DNA of 64,000 bases from Caulobacterales bacterium (GTDB lineage Bacteria > Pseudomonadota > Alphaproteobacteria > Caulobacterales > Aquidulcibacteraceae), in the NCBI GenBank assembly GCA_017303355.1, contig JAFLCU010000005.1, forward strand, positions 62,001-126,000, written 5' to 3'. The position numbers and the translations under genes are program-made. Shown here piece by piece: positions 7,868 to 15,960 of the stretch. A model generated the notes under the pieces. It was given only the letters and a program-made list of their open reading frames with translations, was not told the origin of the DNA and did not search any database. Position 1 is the stretch's first letter; each line of letters starts with the position of its first letter.

Positions 7868-8650
7868 ATGGCTTTGAAAATCGCGACCTGGAACGTCAAC
7901 TCGATCCTCGCCCGTCTGCCGACGGCGATGAAGGTGTTCGAGGAGGTGAACGCCGACGTCTGGTGCCTGCAGGAAATCAAGTGCGAAGACCCGCGCTTCC
8001 CGCGCTTTGAACTGGAAGCGATGGGCTTCAATATCGAGACGTTCGGGCAAAAGAGCTACAATGGCGTCGCCATTCTCTCCAAGCACCGCATCGAGGAATT
8101 CATTCGCGGCGTGCCAGGGCTTGAGCACGAACAATCACGCTACATTGAAGCCGTGATCGCGGCGCCCGACGGCCCTGTCCGCGTCGCTTCCATTTACGCG
8201 CCCAACGGCAATCCGATCGGCGCCGAGAAATTCGCCTTCAAGCTCCAATTCATGGAAGCGCTGCAAGCGCATGCGCGCGAATTGCTGAAGGGCGAAGAAC
8301 GCTTCGTGCTGTGCGGCGATTACAACGTGATCCCGCGCGAGGTCGATTGCTGGGACCCGTCCGTGTGGACGGGCGATGCGCTCTTCCAACCCGAAACCCG
8401 CGCCGCCTATCGCGCACTCGTAAATCTCGGCCTCACCGACGCGTTCATGGCGCTCGACGGCGCGGCGCACCGCTACACCTTCTGGGATTACCAAGCCGGC
8501 GCCTGGCAGAAGGACCACGGCATCCGCATCGATCATTTCCTGCTTTCGCCGCAATCAGCTGATCTTCTGACAGGTGTCGAGATTTTCAAGAAAGCCCGCG
8601 GTCTCGAAAAAGCCAGCGACCACGTGCCGGTGATCGCCACGTTTGGCTAG
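7868..8650 (+). CDS. xthA: Exodeoxyribonuclease III
   Basis: AP endonuclease/3'-5' exonuclease of base-excision repair, in the endonuclease/exonuclease/phosphatase fold. Over 260 residues the catalytic landmarks appear in order: KIATWNVNSI near the N-terminus (Asn), CLQEIKCED (metal-binding Glu), YAPNGN, LCGDYNVIP (Asp/Asn), RIDHFLLS, and the terminal ASDHVPV (catalytic His). Length is typical. The start follows directly on the 26-bp palindrome, and no strong ribosome site is visible. Confidence 0.95.
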   Translation: MALKIATWNVNSILARLPTAMKVFEEVNADVWCLQEIKCEDPRFPRFELEAMGFNIETFGQKSYNGVAILSKHRIEEFIRGVPGLEHEQSRYIEAVIAAPDGPVRVASIYAPNGNPIGAEKFAFKLQFMEALQAHARELLKGEERFVLCGDYNVIPREVDCWDPSVWTGDALFQPETRAAYRALVNLGLTDAFMALDGAAHRYTFWDYQAGAWQKDHGIRIDHFLLSPQSADLLTGVEIFKKARGLEKASDHVPVIATFG

Positions 8651-8683
8651 GAACAACGCGCGCTGCTCAGCGGTTGCACGCGC

Positions 8684-9073
8684 ATGGCCCTACAATCCGT
8701 CTTCGAGCCCTTCGTTGCACGCCTAAGGGCGCGAGACGTCGCCGACACCTCAGACATTCGCCAATTGGCGGAATGGCTCGACACCCAATTTGAAATTCCC
8801 GGCACAAAAATCCGCTTCGGCTTCGACTCGATTATCGGCCTGATCCCTGGCGTCGGCGATCTCGCCACCACCGTGCTGGGCGCCTATATCGTGATCCGCG
8901 CGCGCGAACTTGGCGCGCCAGCCACGCTGCAAGCACGCATGGTGCTAAACTTGGCGATCGACGCTCTCGTCGGCGCCGTCCCGCTCTTTGGCGACATCTT
9001 CGACTTGGCTTTCAAATCACACGTGCGAAACGTGCGGATGCTCTTGCGCCATCTCGAAGACGCAGGCCGCTAG
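8684..9073 (+). CDS. DUF4112-family protein
   Basis: A 129-residue protein of the DUF4112 family, whose function is unknown. The family core is visible as FGFDSIIGLIPGVGDLATTVLGAYIVIRA (about residues 45-73) and DALVGAVPLFGDIFDLAFKSHVRN (about 94-117). Two GhPGhGD-like turns separate hydrophobic stretches that are probably membrane-associated. It follows xthA by 33 bases and may share its transcript. A mini-frame at 37483 repeats the first residues of this protein (see findings). Confidence 0.82.
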   Translation: MALQSVFEPFVARLRARDVADTSDIRQLAEWLDTQFEIPGTKIRFGFDSIIGLIPGVGDLATTVLGAYIVIRARELGAPATLQARMVLNLAIDALVGAVPLFGDIFDLAFKSHVRNVRMLLRHLEDAGR

Positions 9074-9120
9074 CGACACTTCAAGCGATCGCGCGCTATA
9101 TAGAGCCAACGGAGGCTCCC

Positions 9121-9930
9121 ATGGCGGAACGCGATTACGTGCTCGGCACGCACGACGATGAAATCTATCGGCTTGGCTACCAGCACCGTGTCTGGCGTCC
9201 GCGCGCGCTCGACGCCTGGCAGCGCGCGCGCATTGGCGACGGTTGCAAGGTCATCGACTTTGGCGCGGGGCCGGGCTTTGCGACCATGGACTTGGCTGAG
9301 ATCGTTGGTCCTACGGGTGAAGTACACGCGCTTGAACGCTCGCGCCGCTTTCTCGATACGCTCGAAGCGCAAGCGAAAGCGCGCGGCTTCTTACAAGTGA
9401 AAGGCCACGAGATCGACGTCGTCACCGACGCGATTCCGGCGAGGCAAGCGGACGCCGCCTGGGCGCGCTGGATTTTCGCGTTTCTGCCCGATCCGAAGGC
9501 GGCGCTGAAAAAATTGGTCGACAGCGTCCGCCCGGGCGGCGCGCTCGTCTTCCACGAATACATCGATTATCAAACCTGGAAGCTCGCGCCGCCCGCGCCG
9601 AATTTCGAGAAATTCGTCGATGAGGTCTCCGCCAATTGGCGTGCGTCGGGCGGCGAGCCCGATATCGCGCGGCATCTGCCGACTTGGCTCGATGAAATGG
9701 GCGTGAAAGTCGAAAGCCTCAAGCCTTACGTTGATGTCGTCTCCAAAGGCGACAATGTTTGGCGCTGGCCGATCGGCTTCTTTGAAATCCACATCGATCG
9801 CCTGCTCGAACTCAATCGCATCACCCCGCACATGGCCAAGGACATGCGCGACGAATTCGACCGCGTCAGCCAGCAGCCGGGCACGCTGATGGTGACGCCG
9901 CTCGTGCTGGAGATCATCGCGCGGAAGTAG
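9121..9930 (+). CDS. Class I SAM-dependent methyltransferase
   Basis: A 269-residue methyltransferase. Motif I is VIDFGAGPGFATMDLA (about residues 43-58), followed by the acidic end of strand 2 (HALERS) and motif IV around ADAAWARWIFAFL; after SVRPGGALVFHEY (motif VI region) comes a helical C-terminal part. The substrate is unknown. Ubiquinone/menaquinone-type and small-molecule methyltransferases share this layout, so no name is given. Ribosome site GGAGG is near the ATG. The gene looks monocistronic, followed by a family A repeat. Confidence 0.85.
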   Translation: MAERDYVLGTHDDEIYRLGYQHRVWRPRALDAWQRARIGDGCKVIDFGAGPGFATMDLAEIVGPTGEVHALERSRRFLDTLEAQAKARGFLQVKGHEIDVVTDAIPARQADAAWARWIFAFLPDPKAALKKLVDSVRPGGALVFHEYIDYQTWKLAPPAPNFEKFVDEVSANWRASGGEPDIARHLPTWLDEMGVKVESLKPYVDVVSKGDNVWRWPIGFFEIHIDRLLELNRITPHMAKDMRDEFDRVSQQPGTLMVTPLVLEIIARK

Positions 9931-9935
9931 CGGCA

Positions 9936-10064
9936 CACCGATCCCCGGACCTTTGCGAAGCAAAATGTCGGGGCCCATAGACCCGATCAGTTGGCGTCTA
10001 AATCACAGCAGCAAGTGTGTATGGCCCCCGGACTCGTCGCTGCGCGCCGATCCGGGGATGGGTG
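9936..10064. repeat. Two-arm palindromic repeat, family A (copy 3)
   Basis: Follows the methyltransferase stop by about 6 bases. The left unit runs from CACCGATCCCCGGACC to GTCGGGGCCCATA. The right runs from TATGGCCCCCGGACTCG to CGATCCGGGGATGGGTGGTG. It shares the outer CCCCGG...CCGGGGATGGGTG arms with the other copies but has a different loop. Confidence 0.8.
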
Positions 10065-10128
10065 GTGCTAGCTTTCCGGAAAGGAGAGCCTAAGCTCAGC
10101 CCGCGAGGGATCCTTCAAGGAGTAAGCA

Positions 10129-10260
10129 ATGGCGGAAAAGCAAGGCGGCGGACCGGCGCCCAAGCCGACGGGCACGACGCAAAAGGGCCCGGCTCAACCG
10201 GGCGGCGCGGACGCCAAGCCGGTCAAGCCGAACCCTGATTTCGACAAGAAGAAGAAATAA
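10129..10260 (+). CDS. 43-residue Pro/Gly/Lys-rich micro-protein
   Basis: A short frame with a good ribosome site (AAGGAGTAAGC before ATG). The product is low-complexity (Lys, Pro, Gly, Thr) and ends in a D-F-D-K-K-K-K tail, with no hydrophobic segment. I do not recognise a family; such disordered basic micro-proteins are often seen in this group, but function is unknown. It lies between a family A repeat and an AT-richer hairpin, convergent with ndk. Confidence 0.55.
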   Translation: MAEKQGGGPAPKPTGTTQKGPAQPGGADAKPVKPNPDFDKKKK

Positions 10261-10264
10261 GCGC

Positions 10265-10306
10265 GTAGCGAATGGCGAATGGAAACCCCTATTCGCTATT
10301 CGCTAC
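10265..10306. terminator. Long imperfect hairpin between convergent genes
   Basis: GTAGCGAATGGCGAATGG pairs with CCTATTCGCTATTCGCTAC across a 5-base loop, allowing G-U pairs and one bulge. Each arm is itself a near-direct repeat of GCGAATGG. It lies just past the micro-protein stop and before the ndk stop, so it could terminate from either side. Poly-T is absent, and it may instead be another dispersed repeat type. Confidence 0.5.
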
Positions 10307-10330
10307 CCACTCTTCGCCAAATCGTCAGCG

Positions 10331-10753
10331 CTAGCCGACGATCTCTTGATCGTTGAAGAAGAACGCGATCTCGCGCTCGGCGTTTTCGAGGCTGTCGGAG
10401 CCGTGCACCGAGTTGGCTTCGATCGATTCCGCGAACAGCTTGCGGATCGTGCCTTCGGCGGCGTTGGCCGGGTTCGTCGCGCCCATCACGTCGCGATATT
10501 TCGCGACCGCGCCATCGGCTTCGAGCACTTGGACCACGACCGGGCCCGAGATCATGAAGCTGACGAGGTCCTTGAAGAACGGACGCTCCTTGTGGACGGC
10601 GTAGAAGCCTTCGGCTTGGCCTTCCGACAGCCAAACGCGCTTTTGCGCGACGATGCGCAGACCCGCCTTCTCGATCACCGCGTTCACGGCGCCCGTCAGG
10701 TTACGCTTGGTCGCGTCCGGCTTGATGATGGAAAGCGTGCGTTCGGCGGGCAT
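10331..10753 (-). CDS. ndk: Nucleoside diphosphate kinase
   Basis: Transfers the gamma-phosphate from ATP to nucleoside diphosphates through a phosphohistidine. The 140-residue product matches the family end to end: [15 protein letters not shown] at the N-terminus, the conserved [18 protein letters not shown] stretch, and the active-site NSVHGSDS with His117. Length is normal. It is transcribed alone, with about 130 bases before the preceding gene. Confidence 0.96.
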   Translation of the reverse strand: MPAERTLSIIKPDATKRNLTGAVNAVIEKAGLRIVAQKRVWLSEGQAEGFYAVHKERPFFKDLVSFMISGPVVVQVLEADGAVAKYRDVMGATNPANAAEGTIRKLFAESIEANSVHGSDSLENAEREIAFFFNDQEIVG

Positions 10754-10883
10754 TTCTGGAGACTCCGGGGAAGAAAATTGGAGCCGGGTCTATAGCCGCA
10801 GCCCCCGGCCCCGCCAAGTGCGTCAGAAATGCTTCGCGGATAAGGCCCGGCGAACGCGAAAAGCTCGCCTCCTCCGGGAAAGA

Positions 10884-11198
10884 TCAATAGCAGGCGAACG
10901 AGGCGATATTGCCGCTCGTATCGACGATCACGTTCAGACGATCGGCGCGGAAATCCTGAGTCACCATGGTTTCTGGGGTGATGACGCGCACGCCCTCCGG
11001 AAACGTGGCCGCGGCGATCGGCGTGCCGACCATGCCGGCGTATTGCGCGGCGCCACACGTGTCCTGCGCGGTGGCTTCAGCGGCGTTGGTCGGCGCGGCT
11101 GTCACGGGAGCCTGGGGTTCCGGCGCAGCCGGGGGCGTCGCAGTCTGGCCGCACGCGGAGAGCGCCAAGGCGGCGGCCACGAACAAAAAGCTGCGCAT
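10884..11198 (-). CDS. Lipoprotein with peptidase-inhibitor I78-like domain (copy 1)
   Basis: A 104-residue exported lipoprotein. The signal peptide ends in ALALSAC (lipobox Cys at about residue 16), followed by a Pro/Ala linker and a C-terminal domain with the I78 pattern: C-G-A-A-Q-Y-A-G-M-V-G-T-P, VRVITPE and TQDFRADRLNVIVD, ending in a Cys. I78 members resemble elastase inhibitors; actual target unknown. The ATG at 11198 was chosen because the signal peptide begins there. The next gene upstream encodes a paralogue. Confidence 0.78.
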   Translation of the reverse strand: MRSFLFVAAALALSACGQTATPPAAPEPQAPVTAAPTNAAEATAQDTCGAAQYAGMVGTPIAAATFPEGVRVITPETMVTQDFRADRLNVIVDTSGNIASFACY

Positions 11199-11214
11199 TC
11201 TTCTCTCCTCGAGA

Positions 11215-11535
11215 TTAGCCGCAATGCAGACGGACGACCTTGCCATCGGCGCCAAGATCAACATTGAGCCGCTCGGCGCGATAATCCAGGGTTACCGGGC
11301 AATTGTGGCAAATCACGCGCGATCCGGCGGGCAGCGCGGCTTGATCGATGGAGGCGCCGTCGCGGCCGATCAAATTCTGATGCGCGCTCATCTGGCAGGT
11401 GTCCGGCGGCGGACGCGAGATCGCTTCTTCCTGCTGCCGGCGCGCCATCCGATCGAGATCGCGATAGGTCGGCTGCTCGGCGGCGCACCCCGCCGCGACC
11501 AACATCGCCAAACCCGCCAACACCGCCCGCATCAT
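11215..11535 (-). CDS. Lipoprotein with peptidase-inhibitor I78-like domain (copy 2)
   Basis: A 106-residue paralogue of the next gene. The lipoprotein signal ends in LVAAGCA, the linker is charged, and the I78-like domain has C-Q-M-S-A-H-Q-N-L-I-G-R-D, SRVICHN and TLDYRAERLNVDLGADGKV, ending in H-C-G. The domain carries extra cysteines (C-H-N-C) not in copy 1. The start at 11535 overlaps the holC stop (ATGATG/TGA), so it is probably co-translated with holC, an unexpected partner for an exported protein. Confidence 0.75.
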   Translation of the reverse strand: MMRAVLAGLAMLVAAGCAAEQPTYRDLDRMARRQQEEAISRPPPDTCQMSAHQNLIGRDGASIDQAALPAGSRVICHNCPVTLDYRAERLNVDLGADGKVVRLHCG

Positions 11536-11975
11536 GCCTGCTTCTCCCATTTGCCGCCCGCGCTCTCGCGCCAATACGAGGCGGCGATCCCTTCTGCCTT
11601 GGCCTGCTTCCAGCGCGATCGCGCCGATTCCAAGGCGGCCTCATCACGTCCATCGAAGATGAGGCACGCGCGCTCGAACGCGGAAATATCGCCGGGCTCG
11701 GCGCCGTCCACGAGGAACAGGGCTTGCGCGTCGTTGGGATTGCCGCCGCCCGTCGTCAGCCAAACGGGCTGACGCGCGGGATCGCCTTCGCGCGCGTGCG
11801 GCACGAAACTGTCGTCGCGAAACGTCCACAACACGTCGTCGAGTTCTTCGATGCGCTCAGGCGAGCCTCCGCGCACGAGCGCGCGCCAGCCACGTTGCAG
11901 ACATTTCTCCAACAACGGCGGTAGCGCCCGCGTCAGTTCCGAACGCTCAAGATGGTAGAACCAAAGTTCAGCCAT
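11532..11975 (-). CDS. holC: DNA polymerase III subunit chi
   Basis: Chi subunit of the DNA polymerase III clamp loader, linking the replisome to SSB. The 147-residue product begins MAELWFYHLERSELTRALP, and shows the family stretch LLEKCLQRGWRALVR and later PVWLTTGG and ALFLVDG. Length is normal. It follows pepA with a one-base stop/start overlap, the classic pepA-holC arrangement, and is followed by the I78 lipoprotein gene. Confidence 0.9.
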   Translation of the reverse strand: MAELWFYHLERSELTRALPPLLEKCLQRGWRALVRGGSPERIEELDDVLWTFRDDSFVPHAREGDPARQPVWLTTGGGNPNDAQALFLVDGAEPGDISAFERACLIFDGRDEAALESARSRWKQAKAEGIAASYWRESAGGKWEKQA

Positions 11976-13468
11976 CAGTCCTCGTACTTATTCGCGATCA
12001 AGCGATTGAGCAGCCGCACGCCATACCCTGTCGCCCACGACGGCGAGATCGGATCGTCGTAGGGGCCGGATTTCCAGGCGGTGCCTGCGATATCGAGGTG
12101 CGCCCAGGGCGTGCCGTCTTTCACGAAACGCTTGATGAATTGCGCGCCGACGATAGAGCCCGCCACCGGCTTGCCGGCGATGTTTTTCATGTCGGCGTTC
12201 GGCGTATCGATCAGCTTGTCGTAAGCCGCGCTGAGCGGCAGGCGCCACACCGGCTCGCCCTCGGCCTGACCAGCCGAGGTGATCGCATGCACCAGATCCT
12301 CGTCGTTCGAGAACATGCCCGCGTTCTCGTGGCCGAGCGCGACGATCACCGCGCCCGTCAACGTGGCGAGATCGATCAAAGCCGTCGGCTCGAACTTGTC
12401 CTGCGCGTACCAAACCGCGTCCGCGAGAATGAGGCGGCCTTCGGCGTCGGTGTTGAGCACTTCGATGGTTTGGCCCGACATGGTGTTGACGATGTCGCCC
12501 GGACGCTGCGCGTTGGCGCCCGGCATGTTTTCAACCAGCGCGACAACGCCGACGACATTCGCCTTCGCCTTGCGTAACGCAATCGCCTTCATCGCGCCGG
12601 CGACCGCGGCCGCGCCGCCCATGTCGCCCTTCATTTCGTCCATGCCCGCGCCCGGCTTCAGCGAAATGCCGCCTGTATCAAAGGTGACGCCCTTACCGAC
12701 CAGCGCGATCGGTTTGGCCTTCTTCGACGACGAACCATTCCATTTCATCGAGACCAGACGCGCGGGCCGCGACGACCCCTGCGCCACGCCCAACAATGCG
12801 CCCATGCCGAGCTTTTCCATCGCCGCGGGTTCGAGAATTTCGACCTCGACGCCGATGGTTTCCAGATCCCGCAGACGTTCCGCGAAGCTTTCCGGATAGA
12901 GCACGTTCGGCGGCTCGCTCACCAGATCGCGCGCGAAGAACACGCCTTCCACGATCGCCGCATCCACCTCCGCGCGCGCCTTGGCGGCGGCGATGGCTTC
13001 GAGAACGACCTCGACGGCCTGCAGCGTCGGCTTCTGCTCAGGCTTCAGCTTGGTGCGGTAGGTGTCGAAGCGATAGGCGGCGAGGCGCGCGCCAAGGGCT
13101 GCGTGCGCGCCCGCTTCGGCGATGGCGACACTCGGCAGCGCATCCGGCTGCAGCACGAGCTTTTCCGAGCCAGAGGTCAGCACGCGCTTCACCGCGTGGC
13201 CGGCCCAACGCTCCACCGCCATGCCGTCGGCCGCCTCGGCCTTGCCGACGCCGATCACCAGCACGCGGGCGAAATCCACGCCATCCGGCGCCAGCACGTC
13301 CACGACCTGGCCGGCGCCGCCCTTAAAATGCGCCGCCTTCATTGCCTTGGCGATACGACCGCTGGCGGCCGTATCGAGCGCCTTGCCGGCGCCCAGGAGT
13401 TCGCCGCCCTCGGTCGCCATAACCGCCACAACCTCGCCGCTCGCGGCGGTCACAAAACGGATGTCCAT
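11975..13468 (-). CDS. pepA: Leucyl aminopeptidase (M17)
   Basis: Cytosol aminopeptidase of family M17, a two-metal, usually hexameric enzyme that removes N-terminal residues. The 497-residue product shows VGKGVTFDTGGISLKPG (metal Lys/Asp region), the GDMGGAAAVAGAM helix and the diagnostic NTDAEGRLILADA signature. The start is the ATG at 13468 (MDIRFVTAAS); a longer frame upstream is unsupported. Divergent from lptF across 166 bases that must hold promoters for both. Confidence 0.95.
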   Translation of the reverse strand: MDIRFVTAASGEVVAVMATEGGELLGAGKALDTAASGRIAKAMKAAHFKGGAGQVVDVLAPDGVDFARVLVIGVGKAEAADGMAVERWAGHAVKRVLTSGSEKLVLQPDALPSVAIAEAGAHAALGARLAAYRFDTYRTKLKPEQKPTLQAVEVVLEAIAAAKARAEVDAAIVEGVFFARDLVSEPPNVLYPESFAERLRDLETIGVEVEILEPAAMEKLGMGALLGVAQGSSRPARLVSMKWNGSSSKKAKPIALVGKGVTFDTGGISLKPGAGMDEMKGDMGGAAAVAGAMKAIALRKAKANVVGVVALVENMPGANAQRPGDIVNTMSGQTIEVLNTDAEGRLILADAVWYAQDKFEPTALIDLATLTGAVIVALGHENAGMFSNDEDLVHAITSAGQAEGEPVWRLPLSAAYDKLIDTPNADMKNIAGKPVAGSIVGAQFIKRFVKDGTPWAHLDIAGTAWKSGPYDDPISPSWATGYGVRLLNRLIANKYED

Positions 13469-13634
13469 GTAATCCTCTGGTTTCGGGGAGAGTTTGCGGG
13501 GCCTGCCCCGCTTCAACCTCGGTCGGGGCAGTGGTAGCCATGCCCGGCGCAATTGAAAAGCTGACCGGCGCGGCTAGTGAGAGAGTTGCGACAGACGGCG
13601 AGGGGCCGTCGCTACGAGGCCCCCTAGGAGCGGC

Positions 13635-14768
13635 ATGAATACGTTTTCGGCCTACATCTTCCGCCAGGCCCTGGGACCGCTTCTGGCGATCCTGGGCGCG
13701 CTGGCGGCGATCGCCATCCTGACTCAGGGCCTCAATCAGCTCGACATCATCGTCACCAATCGCAGCGCCGGCCTCGCCTTCGCCTGGGTGACGATCCTGG
13801 CGCTGCCGCAGCTGCTCTCGCTGATCCTGCCGATGGCCGTGTTTATCGCCGTCGTCTATGCGCTGAACCGGATGCAGAGCGAAAGTGAGATCGCCGTCGT
13901 CTATGGCGCCGGCGTTTCGCGTGGCCGCATCGCGCGCCCGATCATCCAGCTTGCCGTGCTGGCCGCGTTCGCGCATTTGGCGGTGAACGTCGTCGTCCAG
14001 CCCTGGGCGTTCAAGGAGCGGCGCGAAACGCTCTACTCGCTGCGCACCGACATTGCGTCAAGCTTGGTTGAGGAGGGTTCGTTCACGTTTCCCGCCGAGG
14101 GGCTCACGCTTTATGCGCGCGAACGCGGCGGCGGCGGCGAATTGCGCGACATGCTCATCAATGACGCGCGCCAGGATTTTCCGATCACTTACACCGCGCG
14201 CGCGGGCGCGGTGGTGACGATCGATGGGCGTCCGGCGATCGTCATGCGCGACGGCCAGGTGCAGCGCCAATCGGAAGAAGGCACGGTCGATGTGCTCGAT
14301 TTCGACCGCTACGTCTTGCAGATGGACGGCGGCTTTGAAGAGCCCGAATTGTTCTTTCTGAAGGCGTCGGACCGCACGCTCTACGAACTCTTCTTCCCCG
14401 ACCTCACCGCCCACTACGATCAGCGCAACGTCGACCGCTTTTTGGCCGAAGCGCATGCGCGCCTCTCGGCCCCGCTGCTCAATATCGCGCTCGCCATGAT
14501 CGCGCTGGCCGGCGTTTTGGTCGGAGAATTCAGCCGGCGCGGCTATACGCGGCGCATCATGATCGCCGCTGTTTGGGCGCTTTTGGTGCGTCTGGCGGCG
14601 CTGGCGATGCAAGCGGCCGCCACCGACGATCCCGAGCTTAACGTGCTCCAATACGCCTTGCCGATTGTCGCCATCATGATCGCGGGCGCCATGTTGGGCG
14701 GCAAGCGATCGCGCAAGCGGCGACATTCCATGGGACCGTCCGTGGTCGCGGCGGAGCAACCGGCATGA
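13635..14768 (+). CDS. lptF: LPS export ABC transporter permease LptF
   Basis: One of the two permeases of the LptB2FGC machine that extracts lipopolysaccharide from the inner membrane. The 377-residue YjgP/YjgQ-family protein has three N-terminal membrane segments (about residues 10-35, 50-80 and 98-122), a periplasmic beta-jellyroll domain, and three C-terminal segments (about 280-375). LRTDIASSLVEEGSF is the usual family stretch after segment 3. The stop overlaps the lptG start (ATGA). RBS AGGAG precedes the ATG. Confidence 0.93.
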   Translation: MNTFSAYIFRQALGPLLAILGALAAIAILTQGLNQLDIIVTNRSAGLAFAWVTILALPQLLSLILPMAVFIAVVYALNRMQSESEIAVVYGAGVSRGRIARPIIQLAVLAAFAHLAVNVVVQPWAFKERRETLYSLRTDIASSLVEEGSFTFPAEGLTLYARERGGGGELRDMLINDARQDFPITYTARAGAVVTIDGRPAIVMRDGQVQRQSEEGTVDVLDFDRYVLQMDGGFEEPELFFLKASDRTLYELFFPDLTAHYDQRNVDRFLAEAHARLSAPLLNIALAMIALAGVLVGEFSRRGYTRRIMIAAVWALLVRLAALAMQAAATDDPELNVLQYALPIVAIMIAGAMLGGKRSRKRRHSMGPSVVAAEQPA

Positions 14769-15865
14769 GCTTCATGTTCTCGCGCCTTGGCCGCTACATC
14801 TGCGCGCGCATCATCGGCGGCGTCGCTGTCGCCCTCGTCGCCGTGCTGGCCGCGATCCTGCTGATCGACATGGTCGAGCAGATGCGCACGGTCGGCACGC
14901 GCACGGAAATGACGCTGCTTGAAGCGTTCCGTCTCACGCTGCTGAAGACGCCGATGCTGATCGAGCAGACGCTGCCGTTCGTGGTGCTCGCCGGCACCAT
15001 GATGGCCATTATCGGCCTCAACCGGTCGAGTGAACTCGTTTCCATGCGCGCGGCCGGCATTTCGGCGTGGCGCTTTCTGACGCCGGCGGGCACGGTGGGG
15101 CTGGTGATCGGCGTGATCGCCATCACCGCGCTCAATCCGCTCGGCGCGCGGCTCTTCCGTGAATTCGAGTCCGGCCGCGAGGACGCGCTCAGCGATCGGC
15201 TGCCGACAGCCGGCGAGAACGGCATTTGGATCCGGCAGGGCAACCCGGAAGGTCAGGTCGTCATCCACGCCGACGGCGTCGACCCCAGCGGCACGCGCCT
15301 TCTAGGCGCCACCTTCATGTTCTTCGAAATGCGCTCGGAGGCGCTGCGTTTCACCCGCCGCATCCGCGCCGAAGAGGCGGAACTGAAGCCCGGCTTCTGG
15401 CAGCTGACAAATCTTGTGGAAGCCACGCCCGGCGGCCGCCCGGTGCGCCAAACGCATCTGGCGATCCGCACCACGCTGGACGCCACCGAGTTGATCAACC
15501 GCTTCGTCACGCCGGCGACGCTCTCCTTCTGGGACCTGCCCGGCTTCATCCACGAAGCGCGCGCGGCGGGCTTTGCGCCGACGCGCTACGAACTGAAATG
15601 GCAGAGCCTCCTGGCCTACCCGCTGCTGCTGGCGGTTATGGCGGGGCTTGGGGCGGCGTTTTCGCTCCAGCTGCAGCGGCTGGGGAACCTGGCCCGCTGG
15701 GGCGCGGCCGGCGTTGGCATAGGCCTCTTCCTGTTCTTCTACAGCCAACTCGCCGGCGCATTCGCCATGACCCAATCGGTTCCCGCCGCCGTGGCGGCTT
15801 GGAGCGCGCCTTTGGCGGGCATGTTTATCGCCTTGGCAATGGTCGCCTTCCTGGAAGACGGCTGA
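14765..15865 (+). CDS. lptG: LPS export ABC transporter permease LptG
   Basis: Second permease of the LPS extractor. The 366-residue product has the same 3 + 3 membrane layout around a periplasmic domain as LptF. Family features are LLKTPMLIEQTLPFVVLAGTM (segment 2), NRSSELVSMRAAGISAWRFL (cytoplasmic loop), GENGIWIRQG in the periplasmic domain, and a final pair of helices. It is coupled to lptF by ATGA; lptD follows after 95 bases. Confidence 0.93.
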   Translation: MSFMFSRLGRYICARIIGGVAVALVAVLAAILLIDMVEQMRTVGTRTEMTLLEAFRLTLLKTPMLIEQTLPFVVLAGTMMAIIGLNRSSELVSMRAAGISAWRFLTPAGTVGLVIGVIAITALNPLGARLFREFESGREDALSDRLPTAGENGIWIRQGNPEGQVVIHADGVDPSGTRLLGATFMFFEMRSEALRFTRRIRAEEAELKPGFWQLTNLVEATPGGRPVRQTHLAIRTTLDATELINRFVTPATLSFWDLPGFIHEARAAGFAPTRYELKWQSLLAYPLLLAVMAGLGAAFSLQLQRLGNLARWGAAGVGIGLFLFFYSQLAGAFAMTQSVPAAVAAWSAPLAGMFIALAMVAFLEDG

Positions 15866-15960
15866 GACACACCTCAACCGAAACGGTTCCCCAGCGCGGC
15901 GTCGGACGCTGGACGCCCCGGGGCGGGGGCGGCTAGGTAAGTCGGGGAGTCGCAAGAGGG

